Assembly (NCBI GenBank): GCA_024280235.1
Contig: JAJRQN010000205.1
Span: 1-37,095, forward strand
Length of the DNA stretch: 37,095 nt
Direction: 5' to 3'
Origin: Bacteroidota bacterium
GTDB lineage: Bacteria > Bacteroidota > Bacteroidia > Bacteroidales > F082
Part shown: positions 23,393-31,245 of the stretch, one piece after another
Position numbering within the stretch: the first letter of the stretch is position 1
How the letters are laid out: the number at the start of each line of letters is the position of its first letter
Notes under the pieces: generated by a model
Seen by the model: the letters and a program-made list of their open reading frames with translations, nothing else
Databases searched by the model: none
What the model was told of the DNA's origin: nothing
Position numbers and translations under genes: made by a program

Positions 23393-25363
23393 TTGAAAGA
23401 AAAAAATCAGGGCAAAAGTATTAAAAAAAGGGTTCTCAGGGCATTGCTTTACGGGATACTTACTATTTTGTCGCTTCCTTTGGTATTGTCTTTTCTACTC
23501 AAACAACCTTTGGTACAATCTCTGGCTGTTAGAAAAGTGGCAAGTTGGGTTTCTGAAAAGACCGGCGACAGCCTGACCATTGGATTGCTGGATATTGACT
23601 TCTTCAAGGGAATAGAAGTACGCCAACTTGGCTTACGCGATTCCCTCGGTACTCCCATGTTGCGTATTAACAGGATGAATGTCTCTCCTGCCTTTTTCGA
23701 GCTTTTGTCAGGGAAGTTTTTTATCCATTCTCTTCTTATTGATAGTGTTGAGTTCAGACTTGTTGAACACAAAGATAAAAACAACTATTCCTTTATCAAT
23801 TTTATCAAAAAACTCTTTTCCGGTAGCAACACTTCTTCTTCTTCTTCTTCTGCTTTTAAGCTTAACATCAAAATACTAAAGATGAACCACGTTCACTTCC
23901 AGCTCAGAAGTGAAAAGGATACAAATCTCAATGCTCCGCAAAATACTATGAATTACAGCGATATTGATGTTACTCAGGCTACCATCGATGCCCGCAATTT
24001 TTTTATCGTCAACGATTCACTCGGTTTTCATTTGATCAATCTCTCGGCGCACGAGAAATCAGGGCTTTTTCTCCAAAAGTTGAGAAGTGATGTGATTATC
24101 AGCGGCAAAATGTTCTCTTTCAGGAATACTCTTCTGGTAACCAACCACTCCCGTATCAACCTCGACTATTCCATGCGGGCAAAAGGCTGGGATGCCTATT
24201 CTGATTTTGTGGATTCTGTAAGAATGCAGGGTAATTTCAGGCCTTCGGAGTTAAGTTTAAGCGACATCGGCTATTTTACTCCTGTCATGTTTAAAATGAA
24301 AGACAGAGTGAAAATTCTCGGCGGAAGAGTGGACGGGCCGTTGAGTCGGCTTGTGGGAAAAAAGCTGGATATAAAATATGGAAAAGAGACCCATTTTGAA
24401 GGAGATGTCAGTATGGCCGGACTTCCTGACTTTTACTCCACTTATATTGTTGCCGGAATAAATAAATTTGAAACTTCGGTAGCTGACCTGAAAACTTTTG
24501 TTCTCCCGCAGGACGACCCCAATATTCCTGTCCCCGGGTCTATTGCACCTACTGAGAAATTCAAACTTAACGGACAGTTTGACGGTTCGTATTACAACTT
24601 CTTTTTCAGGGCAAACATTATGACAGGCAGTCGTGGAAAGATGAATCTGGATATGAACTTAAAAGCTGATACAGGAAAATTCCGGCGCTTGGCGGCAAAT
24701 TTTGATGCTGTTAATTTCCCTCTTAGCCATTTTATCACTATGGACAGTATGGTGGGAAATGCTGATTTCACTGCTCATCTGGCCATTCTTGACACGTTGG
24801 GGAAACAGAATACAAAGTTTTCTGTCAAAATAAAACACATTCTTGCCAACAAGTATCATTTTCGAAATATTGACTATCAGGGAGACTACCGTGGCGATAC
24901 ATTGTTCAGCAAGCTTAAAGTAGATGACCCGCATTTGATTTTAAACACTTCCGGCTATTCTGTTTTAAAAAAGATACCCCATTTTCATTTTCAGTTGAAA
25001 TTAAGCCGATCTGATTTTAAACCGCTAAATTTGTGGGAACAAAAAGACTTTCATCTCAGCGGAATAGCGACAATTAATTTTACCGGACTAAATGTTGACT
25101 CGCTTTTTGGCCATATTCATATGAAAAATGCAATTGTTGGTTTTGGTGAAGACCGTTATCCTGTGGCACAAATTGATCTCAAAAAGAGCGGAGAAAGTTC
25201 CGGTTTGCAAAGTGTTGATTTACAGTCTGATTTGTTGGATTTTAGGATGAAAGGTCAATATCATTTGGCAACGCTTGGTTTGGCAATGGGGCAGTTTTTT
25301 AATCACTATTTTCCTGTACTGCCGAAAAAAATAAGATCGGTTCCGGTTTCACGGATAAGGTAG
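23393..25363 (+). CDS. tamB: TamB-like translocation/assembly protein, N-terminal part (frameshifted)
   Basis: These 656 codons encode the N-terminal part of a TamB/AsmA-like protein. Residues about 14-34 form the membrane anchor, then QPLVQSLAVRKVASWVSEKT leads into long beta-rich repeats spanning the periplasm. TamB-type proteins bridge the membranes and are linked to lipid or barrel transport. The frame is closed upstream by TAA at 23375, and TTG 23393 is the only sensible start. After LPKK the frame reads ten extra residues (IRSVPVSRIR) and stops. One more A in the A7 run at 25325-25331 would join it to the downstream frame. A CTT repeat encodes a serine run near residue 147. Confidence 0.85.
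   Translation: MKEKNQGKSIKKRVLRALLYGILTILSLPLVLSFLLKQPLVQSLAVRKVASWVSEKTGDSLTIGLLDIDFFKGIEVRQLGLRDSLGTPMLRINRMNVSPAFFELLSGKFFIHSLLIDSVEFRLVEHKDKNNYSFINFIKKLFSGSNTSSSSSSAFKLNIKILKMNHVHFQLRSEKDTNLNAPQNTMNYSDIDVTQATIDARNFFIVNDSLGFHLINLSAHEKSGLFLQKLRSDVIISGKMFSFRNTLLVTNHSRINLDYSMRAKGWDAYSDFVDSVRMQGNFRPSELSLSDIGYFTPVMFKMKDRVKILGGRVDGPLSRLVGKKLDIKYGKETHFEGDVSMAGLPDFYSTYIVAGINKFETSVADLKTFVLPQDDPNIPVPGSIAPTEKFKLNGQFDGSYYNFFFRANIMTGSRGKMNLDMNLKADTGKFRRLAANFDAVNFPLSHFITMDSMVGNADFTAHLAILDTLGKQNTKFSVKIKHILANKYHFRNIDYQGDYRGDTLFSKLKVDDPHLILNTSGYSVLKKIPHFHFQLKLSRSDFKPLNLWEQKDFHLSGIATINFTGLNVDSLFGHIHMKNAIVGFGEDRYPVAQIDLKKSGESSGLQSVDLQSDLLDFRMKGQYHLATLGLAMGQFFNHYFPVLPKKIRSVPVSRIR
23832..23851 (+). repeat. CTT trinucleotide repeat in tamB
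   Basis: Six CTT units plus CT encode a Ser run between the anchor-proximal domain and the next beta domain. Length changes in multiples of three would be tolerated. Confidence 0.9.
25325..25331 (+). other. A7 homopolymer at the tamB frameshift
   Basis: The run of seven A (context CCG-A7-TAAG) is where the two tamB frames meet. With eight A the reading would be PKKNKIGSGFTDKVEINLLL, which continues smoothly into the downstream frame. Causes could be a sequencing indel, a true mutation, or slippage by polymerase or ribosome. Confidence 0.85.
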
Positions 25364-25377
25364 AAATCAATCTGCTG

Positions 25378-27915
25378 TTGAAAAAACCTGAATTCATAGG
25401 AGAGCATTTTGTTTACGGGCTAAACATTAGTCCTGACACGCCGTTGACTGCTGTTTTTGACATGAAAAATCATACACTTACAGCCGATGGTATGGTAAAA
25501 AAGATCATTTTCAATAATACGGAAGCTTTGAACAGCAACCTGAAGATAAGGACAAGCGGCCACCGGCTTCAGTTAGTTTACGATATTCGTCATCTCATCC
25601 TAAAAGACAGTACTGCAACCGACAAAACTGTTTTTGGATTAGACAGCCTGCAGCTCCGGCTTGGAGCAAGTAATGACAGCCTTACCTCCCAAATATATTG
25701 GCATAATGCTGACAGCGTATGGATAAACAAAGGGTTACTGGAAGGGTTATTCATTAACAATCGCCATCTTCAGCAGCTGACCATCAGCAAGTCTAAAGTT
25801 TATATAAACGACACCCTTTGGCAGGTGGATCCGAAAAATGAGATTGTTTATTCCAACGGCGCATGGCATTTTCATCATTTGATTATTCGTGGTGGACTAT
25901 CACAATTTGCTCTGTTGGGAGAATTTCCGAAAAATAACGGCGATTCGTTAAGTGCATCCTTTCATTCCTGGAATCTCTCCAATTTGGATCTGCTGTGGCA
26001 TTTTCTTGGTTTCGACATTGACGGTATGGTAAACGGAACAATAAAAATAACACATGAAAACGGCCGGAATGCGCGTGTGGCAGACCTCAATATTGACCAT
26101 CTTGCACTAAACCATACTCTATTAGGCGATGCCAGAGTCTTAAGTACATGGGACAATGTGAATAGTTCGGCTTTTATAAAAACGCAAGTGATTAGGAGGG
26201 GTGATGCCGGGCGTGCCAAGACCATCGATCTGACAGGGTTCTACTATCCTTATCGCGACTCTGCAAATCTTGACCTTACACTACAGTTTAACCGGTTGAA
26301 ATTAACTGCTATCAATCCTTTTTTCAATGAATATATCTCCCACTTGCAAGGTGTTGCAAAGGGTAAAATAAGTCTGAAAGGAGCCACTGACAACCCACTT
26401 ATTTTGGGCTACGTGGATATTAAGCGAGCCAGTTTGGTGGTGAATTACCTGAATACAAAATACTCTTTTCATCAGCGAATACTTTTTGATAAGGATAAAA
26501 TTGATTTTGGCAAAATGACGTTGTACGATACGCTGGGAAATAGTGCTGTTTTGAAAGGAGATATTCTCCATCACTATTTCAGAGATATGCGTATGAATCT
26601 CACAATCAATACAAATAAGCTACTGTTTTTCAATACTACTCGTCATATGAACAATGTTTATTATGGTAAGGCAATAGCATCGGGAGAGGTGAGAATTACA
26701 GGCCCTGTCAATGATATTAAAATGGTAATCGATGCAACATCTGCTTCCGGAACTTCTGTTGTGTTGCCTCTGGATTATTCTACGGAGATTGCCGACAAAG
26801 ATTACATTATTTTCAAGCCGCCTCCCACCGACAGCAGTACACTCGTTCCGGAAGAAACCGTGTTGAAACTCAGGAAAGAGAAAAAAAGCAGGTATGCCAT
26901 CACCCTGAATATGAACATACGTCCCAGCGCCGATTTAAAGATATATTTACCTTCAAATATGGGGGACATCCAGTCAAAAGGAAGCGGAATTCTGAACTTA
27001 AAAGTTAACTCGGAAGGAAATATGTCGCTATCAGGTGATTATGTTGTGGACAGAGGAGAGTTTAATTTCTCCCTTGGTAATTTTGTTAAAAAACATTTTG
27101 AACTTGTAAAAGGAGGGCGTATCTCCTGGGCAGGTAACCCTTATCAGGCTACTGTTAACATTAAAGGACTTTACAAACTTAAAGCAAACCTGAGTAGTCT
27201 GGGAATTGTTGTCGATTCCAGTGCAAGTTACAAAAGCCGGACACAGGTGAATTGTTACATCATTATGTCACATGACTTGTTTAATCCGGACATCAAATTT
27301 CAGATTCATTTTCCTGATCTGGATCCCGATATGCAGCGTATGGTTTATGCACAGCTTGACACTACAAACACGGCCGTTATGAATCAACAGATGATTTCGT
27401 TGCTCGTACTGGGTTCTTTTAGTTTTAGCAATGCTTCAAATATTTCATGGAATACTTCATACTACACCATACTTTCCAACCAGCTGAGCAGCATGCTGTC
27501 AAAAATTAGTAAAGATTTTGACATTGGTGTCAATTACAAGCCCGGCGATGCTCTCACAAAACAGGAATTTGACGTCGCTCTCTCAACACAATTATTCGAC
27601 GACAGGCTTATGATAAACGGAAACTTTGGTATGACCTACGACAAACAAAACAAGTCGGCCAACAACCTTGTTGGGGACGTGGATATTCGTTACAAGATTA
27701 CCAAAGATGGGCGTTGGCTGCTGAAAGCTTATAATCATTCAAACGACAGCTCGTGGTATAATTACAATAACTACGATAAAGTTTCACCATACACACAGGG
27801 GGTCGGTATTGTATATCGAAAAGAATTTACAAGCCTTTCGGATCTTTTCCGCAGAAGTAATGATAAAAGAAAGAAAAAGGCAAAAAAGAAGACTTCTAAA
27901 AACCGGAAATTATGA
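25378..27915 (+). CDS. tamB: TamB-like protein, C-terminal part with DUF490 domain (frameshifted)
   Basis: These 845 codons continue the TamB-like protein in the -1 frame. True homology begins upstream of the first TTG (25378), at about 25333, with KIGSGFTDKVEINLLL. The C-terminal DUF490/TamB domain is clear: GSGILNLKVNSEGNMSLSGD, VVDRGEFNFSLGNFVKKHFE, then RISWAGNPYQATVNIKGLY and FQIHFPDLDPDMQRMVYAQL. The last residues form a basic, lysine-rich tail. No independent start signal is visible, so separate translation is unlikely. With the N-terminal part the protein would be about 1500 residues, normal for Bacteroidota TamB. The stop overlaps the helicase start (ATGA). Confidence 0.85.
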   Translation: MKKPEFIGEHFVYGLNISPDTPLTAVFDMKNHTLTADGMVKKIIFNNTEALNSNLKIRTSGHRLQLVYDIRHLILKDSTATDKTVFGLDSLQLRLGASNDSLTSQIYWHNADSVWINKGLLEGLFINNRHLQQLTISKSKVYINDTLWQVDPKNEIVYSNGAWHFHHLIIRGGLSQFALLGEFPKNNGDSLSASFHSWNLSNLDLLWHFLGFDIDGMVNGTIKITHENGRNARVADLNIDHLALNHTLLGDARVLSTWDNVNSSAFIKTQVIRRGDAGRAKTIDLTGFYYPYRDSANLDLTLQFNRLKLTAINPFFNEYISHLQGVAKGKISLKGATDNPLILGYVDIKRASLVVNYLNTKYSFHQRILFDKDKIDFGKMTLYDTLGNSAVLKGDILHHYFRDMRMNLTINTNKLLFFNTTRHMNNVYYGKAIASGEVRITGPVNDIKMVIDATSASGTSVVLPLDYSTEIADKDYIIFKPPPTDSSTLVPEETVLKLRKEKKSRYAITLNMNIRPSADLKIYLPSNMGDIQSKGSGILNLKVNSEGNMSLSGDYVVDRGEFNFSLGNFVKKHFELVKGGRISWAGNPYQATVNIKGLYKLKANLSSLGIVVDSSASYKSRTQVNCYIIMSHDLFNPDIKFQIHFPDLDPDMQRMVYAQLDTTNTAVMNQQMISLLVLGSFSFSNASNISWNTSYYTILSNQLSSMLSKISKDFDIGVNYKPGDALTKQEFDVALSTQLFDDRLMINGNFGMTYDKQNKSANNLVGDVDIRYKITKDGRWLLKAYNHSNDSSWYNYNNYDKVSPYTQGVGIVYRKEFTSLSDLFRRSNDKRKKKAKKKTSKNRKL

Positions 27916-29120
27916 ACGAGCATTTCGTAGTCTATAAATCTTCTGCAGGGTCGGGAAAAACTACTACGCTGGTAAAAGAGTACCTGAAACTCACCCTGAA
28001 AAACCCGGGAAGTTTCAGGCATATTCTTGCTATAACGTTTACCAATAAGGCTGCTAATGAGATGAAATCCAGGATATTGGAAAGTCTGAAGGATATCTCT
28101 TCCGGAAATTTGAGTAAGAGCAACTATCCTGAAATAATGGAAGAGGCCGGACTTTCGATGGAGCAAATGACCTTCCGTGCCGGCCAATTACTGTCGCTTA
28201 TTATCCACAATTATGATGAGTTTGCCGTGAGTACCATCGACTCGTTTGTGCATCGTATTGTGCGAACTTTTGCTGCTGACCTGAAACTTCCACACGGTTT
28301 TGAGGTGATTATTGACACAGCCGACCTGATTCCGTTTATCGTTGAAGATATTTATGATAAGTTGGGACATGACAACGCTTTTACAGAGATATTACTCCGC
28401 TTTGTTATGTCGCAGGTTGAGCAGGAGAAAAGTTACGATTTAACCAAAGACTTGTCGGCTTTTATAAAAAAGCAGTTGGGAGAAGAGCAAGCCAGTGTGC
28501 CTGACAGCCTTTCGCCTGCCGATTTTCTTCAGAACATACAAAGGCTTCGTAAGTCCGTTTTTTCGGCACGGGCGGCTATCCAAAAACAAGCCCGACAAAG
28601 TTTGGAGGTCATTAAGGAAGCCGGTCTTTTGGTCAACGACTTTTTTTATGGGAAAAATGGCGTTGGAGGTTATTTCAAAAGGCTATCCGAATGGCCTTTA
28701 GCATTGAAAAGCCTTTTGCCCAACAGTTATGTGGTAAAAGCTATAGAGCAGGATGTGTGGTATTCCGCAACCACGAAGAGCGACATCAAAATCCGTATTG
28801 ATGGTATCTCTCCAAAACTGAAAAGCAGTCTGGAGGCCATCCGAAAAAATATTTCGTTTTATGCTATTCGACAGTTGGTGTACAACAACATTTACGAGAT
28901 GGCCCTTATAGGCGAAATAAGACAGCTTTTTGGCAGCTTTACGGAGAGAACACGCAAGGTGCACATCTCTGAATTTAACAAACGTATCCATCGGGAGATT
29001 GCAGGACAACCCGTTCCGTTTATTTATGAACGGCTGGGAAGACGATATCGTTATTTTCTTATCGACGAATTTCAGGACACCTCTCTATTGCAGTGGAACA
29101 ATCTGTTGCCATTGTTGTAG
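27912..29120 (+). CDS. UvrD/RecB-like (AddA-type) helicase, N-terminal part up to in-frame TAG
   Basis: These 402 codons hold the first part of a superfamily 1 helicase. Walker A is SSAGSGKTTTLVKEYL (K16), motif Ia is ILAITFTNKAANEMK and motif II is FLIDEFQDTSLLQW (D385/E386). The frame then stops at TAG 29118-29120 after NNLLPLL. The next in-frame codons (ESLANGYFNMVVGDAKQAIY) are plainly the continuation, so the stop replaces one residue, probably Glu (GAG to TAG). AddA/RecB-like enzymes process double-strand breaks for recombination. The start overlaps the tamB stop by 4 bases. Alone, this fragment lacks motifs III-VI and the nuclease domain. Confidence 0.85.
   Translation: MNEHFVVYKSSAGSGKTTTLVKEYLKLTLKNPGSFRHILAITFTNKAANEMKSRILESLKDISSGNLSKSNYPEIMEEAGLSMEQMTFRAGQLLSLIIHNYDEFAVSTIDSFVHRIVRTFAADLKLPHGFEVIIDTADLIPFIVEDIYDKLGHDNAFTEILLRFVMSQVEQEKSYDLTKDLSAFIKKQLGEEQASVPDSLSPADFLQNIQRLRKSVFSARAAIQKQARQSLEVIKEAGLLVNDFFYGKNGVGGYFKRLSEWPLALKSLLPNSYVVKAIEQDVWYSATTKSDIKIRIDGISPKLKSSLEAIRKNISFYAIRQLVYNNIYEMALIGEIRQLFGSFTERTRKVHISEFNKRIHREIAGQPVPFIYERLGRRYRYFLIDEFQDTSLLQWNNLLPLL
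29118..29120 (+). other. In-frame TAG interrupting the helicase-nuclease gene
   Basis: This amber codon lies between helicase motifs II and III in one continuous frame from 27912 to 31070. TAG is an ordinary terminator elsewhere in this window (for example rpsO and the Ldh gene), so code reassignment is unlikely. Confidence 0.9.
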
Positions 29121-29147
29121 GAGTCGCTTGCCAACGGATATTTCAAC

Positions 29148-31070
29148 ATGGTAGTAGGTGATGCCAAGCAGGCCATTTACCGTTTTCGTAGTGGTGAAGT
29201 GGAACTTTTTACCCACCTTCCCAGGCTTTACGGGCTAGAGATGAATCAGGTAAATATCCAGCGCGAGCAGACTTTGATGCGAAACTTTAGTGAAAAAGAT
29301 CTGAAAATAAATTACCGTTCCCGGGAAGAGATTATCCGGTTTAATAATGATTTTTTCAGTTTTGCAGGAAAGAACCTCACGGGAGGTTTTAACGAAGTTT
29401 ATACCCATGTTGCACAGCAGGTTCCTCCTGTAAAGAAAAAGACGGGCGGGTACGTATCAATGGAGTTCATTCCTTCCGAAAATACAGCCGATTTTAAAGA
29501 AAAGAGATTAAGCAAGATTGGGGAATTTGTTAGAGAAGCTGTCGGGAAAAATTATCCGCTGAAAGAGATTTGTATCCTGACACTGGATAACAATTCGGTA
29601 GCGGAGATTACGACTTATTTGTTGCAACATCGTATTCCGGTGGTTTCTTCCGAATCGATGTTGCTGACCACTTCGCCGAAAGTGCGGCTTACGGTGGCTT
29701 TAATGAAGCTGCTTACTGAAAGTAACAACAGGCTTTTCTTTGCTGAATTTCTCATCAACTTACTTTTGGTTTTTCGGTCAGACAAAAAGTTTCATACCCT
29801 TTACAATGAAGCTATCGGGCAGGTGCATCCGCTGACATTTGTTTTAGATAAATTCGGAATAACGCTCTCTCCGGTCGAAATTTTAAGGACACGCAGCGTT
29901 TATGAGATAGCCGGAGAGGTTATCAGAAGTATGACAGACACGAGTATTCCGGATATTTTTCTACAATTTTTTATGGATTTTATTTTTGATAAAGAGTTGA
30001 TTTACAACAATTCACTGCCTGCATTTATTCAGCTTTGGGAAGAGAAGAAGGCTAAAGAGAGCATCGTTTTGCCGGAAGGAATGGAAGCCGTTCAGGTGAT
30101 GACTGCCCACAAAGCCAAAGGGCTGAAATTCGGAGTCGTGATTGCTGACCTGCATGCCATGCGAAACCCGCTTACACACGAGCAGTATTGGGAAGACCTT
30201 CAACTTCCGGAGTTGGGAAATGTTGCCTCTGTCCTGCTCAACATCAGTAAAGATGATTTGGAAATAGTCAGCAGAAAAGCAGTCTATGAGCACGAAAGAG
30301 CAAAAACAGATTTAGATTTCCTTAATAAGATTTATGTGTCCTTTACCCGTTCTGTGGACACTCTATTCCTGATAGGTAGTGTTTTACAAAGCAGAAGCAA
30401 AGATTATTTCTCCAGTTATCTTGTTGGTTTTCTCAAGAGTAAAGCCTTGTGGAAAGAGGAAAAACTGCATTATGAATGGGGTAAGTTTCCAAAATCAGTA
30501 GATGCCGGTGAAGAGGCCAAAGAAGAGAAAACTGTTGCTTTGTCCCGCAATTTCTCCACATCGTGGCACAAATACCTCGACATCGCACCGGTGGATGAAA
30601 TCTATTGGGAAGCGTTGGGACAAGGAGTGCAGCGTACATTCGGCAAGTTGCTACACGCCATTTTGTCAAAAATAAAATATGCTGAAGAAGCAGAGCAACA
30701 GGTGGAAGCCTATCGCTATTCAGGGATATTGGATGAAGCAGAGGCTCACCATTTCAACCTGCTTCTAAAAAAAGTTTTTGCTCATCCCGATTTAAAACGT
30801 TATTATAATAAAGGAGTGGTAATAAAAACCGAAACAGAGCTTTATGATGCAGATAAAGGCCGGCTTTTGCGTCCTGACAGGGTGGTGCTTGCCGGAAACA
30901 CGCTGACTATCCTCGACTACAAAACTGGTGTAAGAGAAGATAAGATAGAAAAGAAATACCGAAAGCAGGTAAACGGATACGGCGAAGTATATGCCCGCCT
31001 CGGGTTCAAAAATATTGAGAAAAAACTGATCTACATTCACGAAGACGCTGTGGAAGTCGTGGATTTATAG
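29148..31070 (+). CDS. UvrD/RecB-like (AddA-type) helicase-nuclease, C-terminal part after the TAG
   Basis: These 640 codons continue in the same frame as the N-terminal part. Helicase motif III is VVGDAKQAIYRFRSGEVELF, motif IV is KINYRSREEIIRF, motif V is VQVMTAHKAKGLKFGVVIAD and motif VI is KIYVSFTRSVDTLFLIG. A RecB/AddA-type nuclease domain follows, with RPDRVVLAG and LDYKTGVRED about 50-65 residues from the end (PD-(D/E)XK). The ATG at 29148 has no Shine-Dalgarno-like sequence and lies inside motif III, so it is not a natural start. Full length would be about 1052 residues, normal for Bacteroidota AddA-like proteins. No AddB partner is adjacent. Confidence 0.85.
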   Translation: MVVGDAKQAIYRFRSGEVELFTHLPRLYGLEMNQVNIQREQTLMRNFSEKDLKINYRSREEIIRFNNDFFSFAGKNLTGGFNEVYTHVAQQVPPVKKKTGGYVSMEFIPSENTADFKEKRLSKIGEFVREAVGKNYPLKEICILTLDNNSVAEITTYLLQHRIPVVSSESMLLTTSPKVRLTVALMKLLTESNNRLFFAEFLINLLLVFRSDKKFHTLYNEAIGQVHPLTFVLDKFGITLSPVEILRTRSVYEIAGEVIRSMTDTSIPDIFLQFFMDFIFDKELIYNNSLPAFIQLWEEKKAKESIVLPEGMEAVQVMTAHKAKGLKFGVVIADLHAMRNPLTHEQYWEDLQLPELGNVASVLLNISKDDLEIVSRKAVYEHERAKTDLDFLNKIYVSFTRSVDTLFLIGSVLQSRSKDYFSSYLVGFLKSKALWKEEKLHYEWGKFPKSVDAGEEAKEEKTVALSRNFSTSWHKYLDIAPVDEIYWEALGQGVQRTFGKLLHAILSKIKYAEEAEQQVEAYRYSGILDEAEAHHFNLLLKKVFAHPDLKRYYNKGVVIKTETELYDADKGRLLRPDRVVLAGNTLTILDYKTGVREDKIEKKYRKQVNGYGEVYARLGFKNIEKKLIYIHEDAVEVVDL

Positions 31071-31186
31071 GCCGGCAAGGTGTACTTTGTGTCATTTTTT
31101 TACGATGGAGAGATACAGCCGACTGTGTTTTATAAAACCCTTTACAGGAAAGTTTCATGTCCAGATATTATTTTGTGAAATTACAC

Positions 31187-31194
31187 TAACTTTG
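31187..31194 (+). promoter_or_regulatory. Promoter -7 box for ppk1
   Basis: TAACTTTG is a perfect TAnnTTTG box 51 bases before the ppk1 ATG. A TTTTG lies at 31171-31175, closer than the usual -33 spacing. Confidence 0.5.
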
Positions 31195-31245
31195 TAACGA
31201 TATTTTTCACGATTTATCTTTAAACAACTTCAATAATAACAGATT

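Noticed and set aside
25325-25331. Classic programmed -1 ribosomal frameshift site
   Set aside because: The zero-frame codons are G-AAA-AAA, not X-XXY-YYZ, and I see no clear downstream pseudoknot. Slippage is kept only as a low-probability option.
29118-29120. TAG reassigned to an amino acid (alternative genetic code)
   Set aside because: TAG ends other intact genes here (rpsO, the Ldh-family gene), and only one gene has an internal TAG. A point lesion explains it better.
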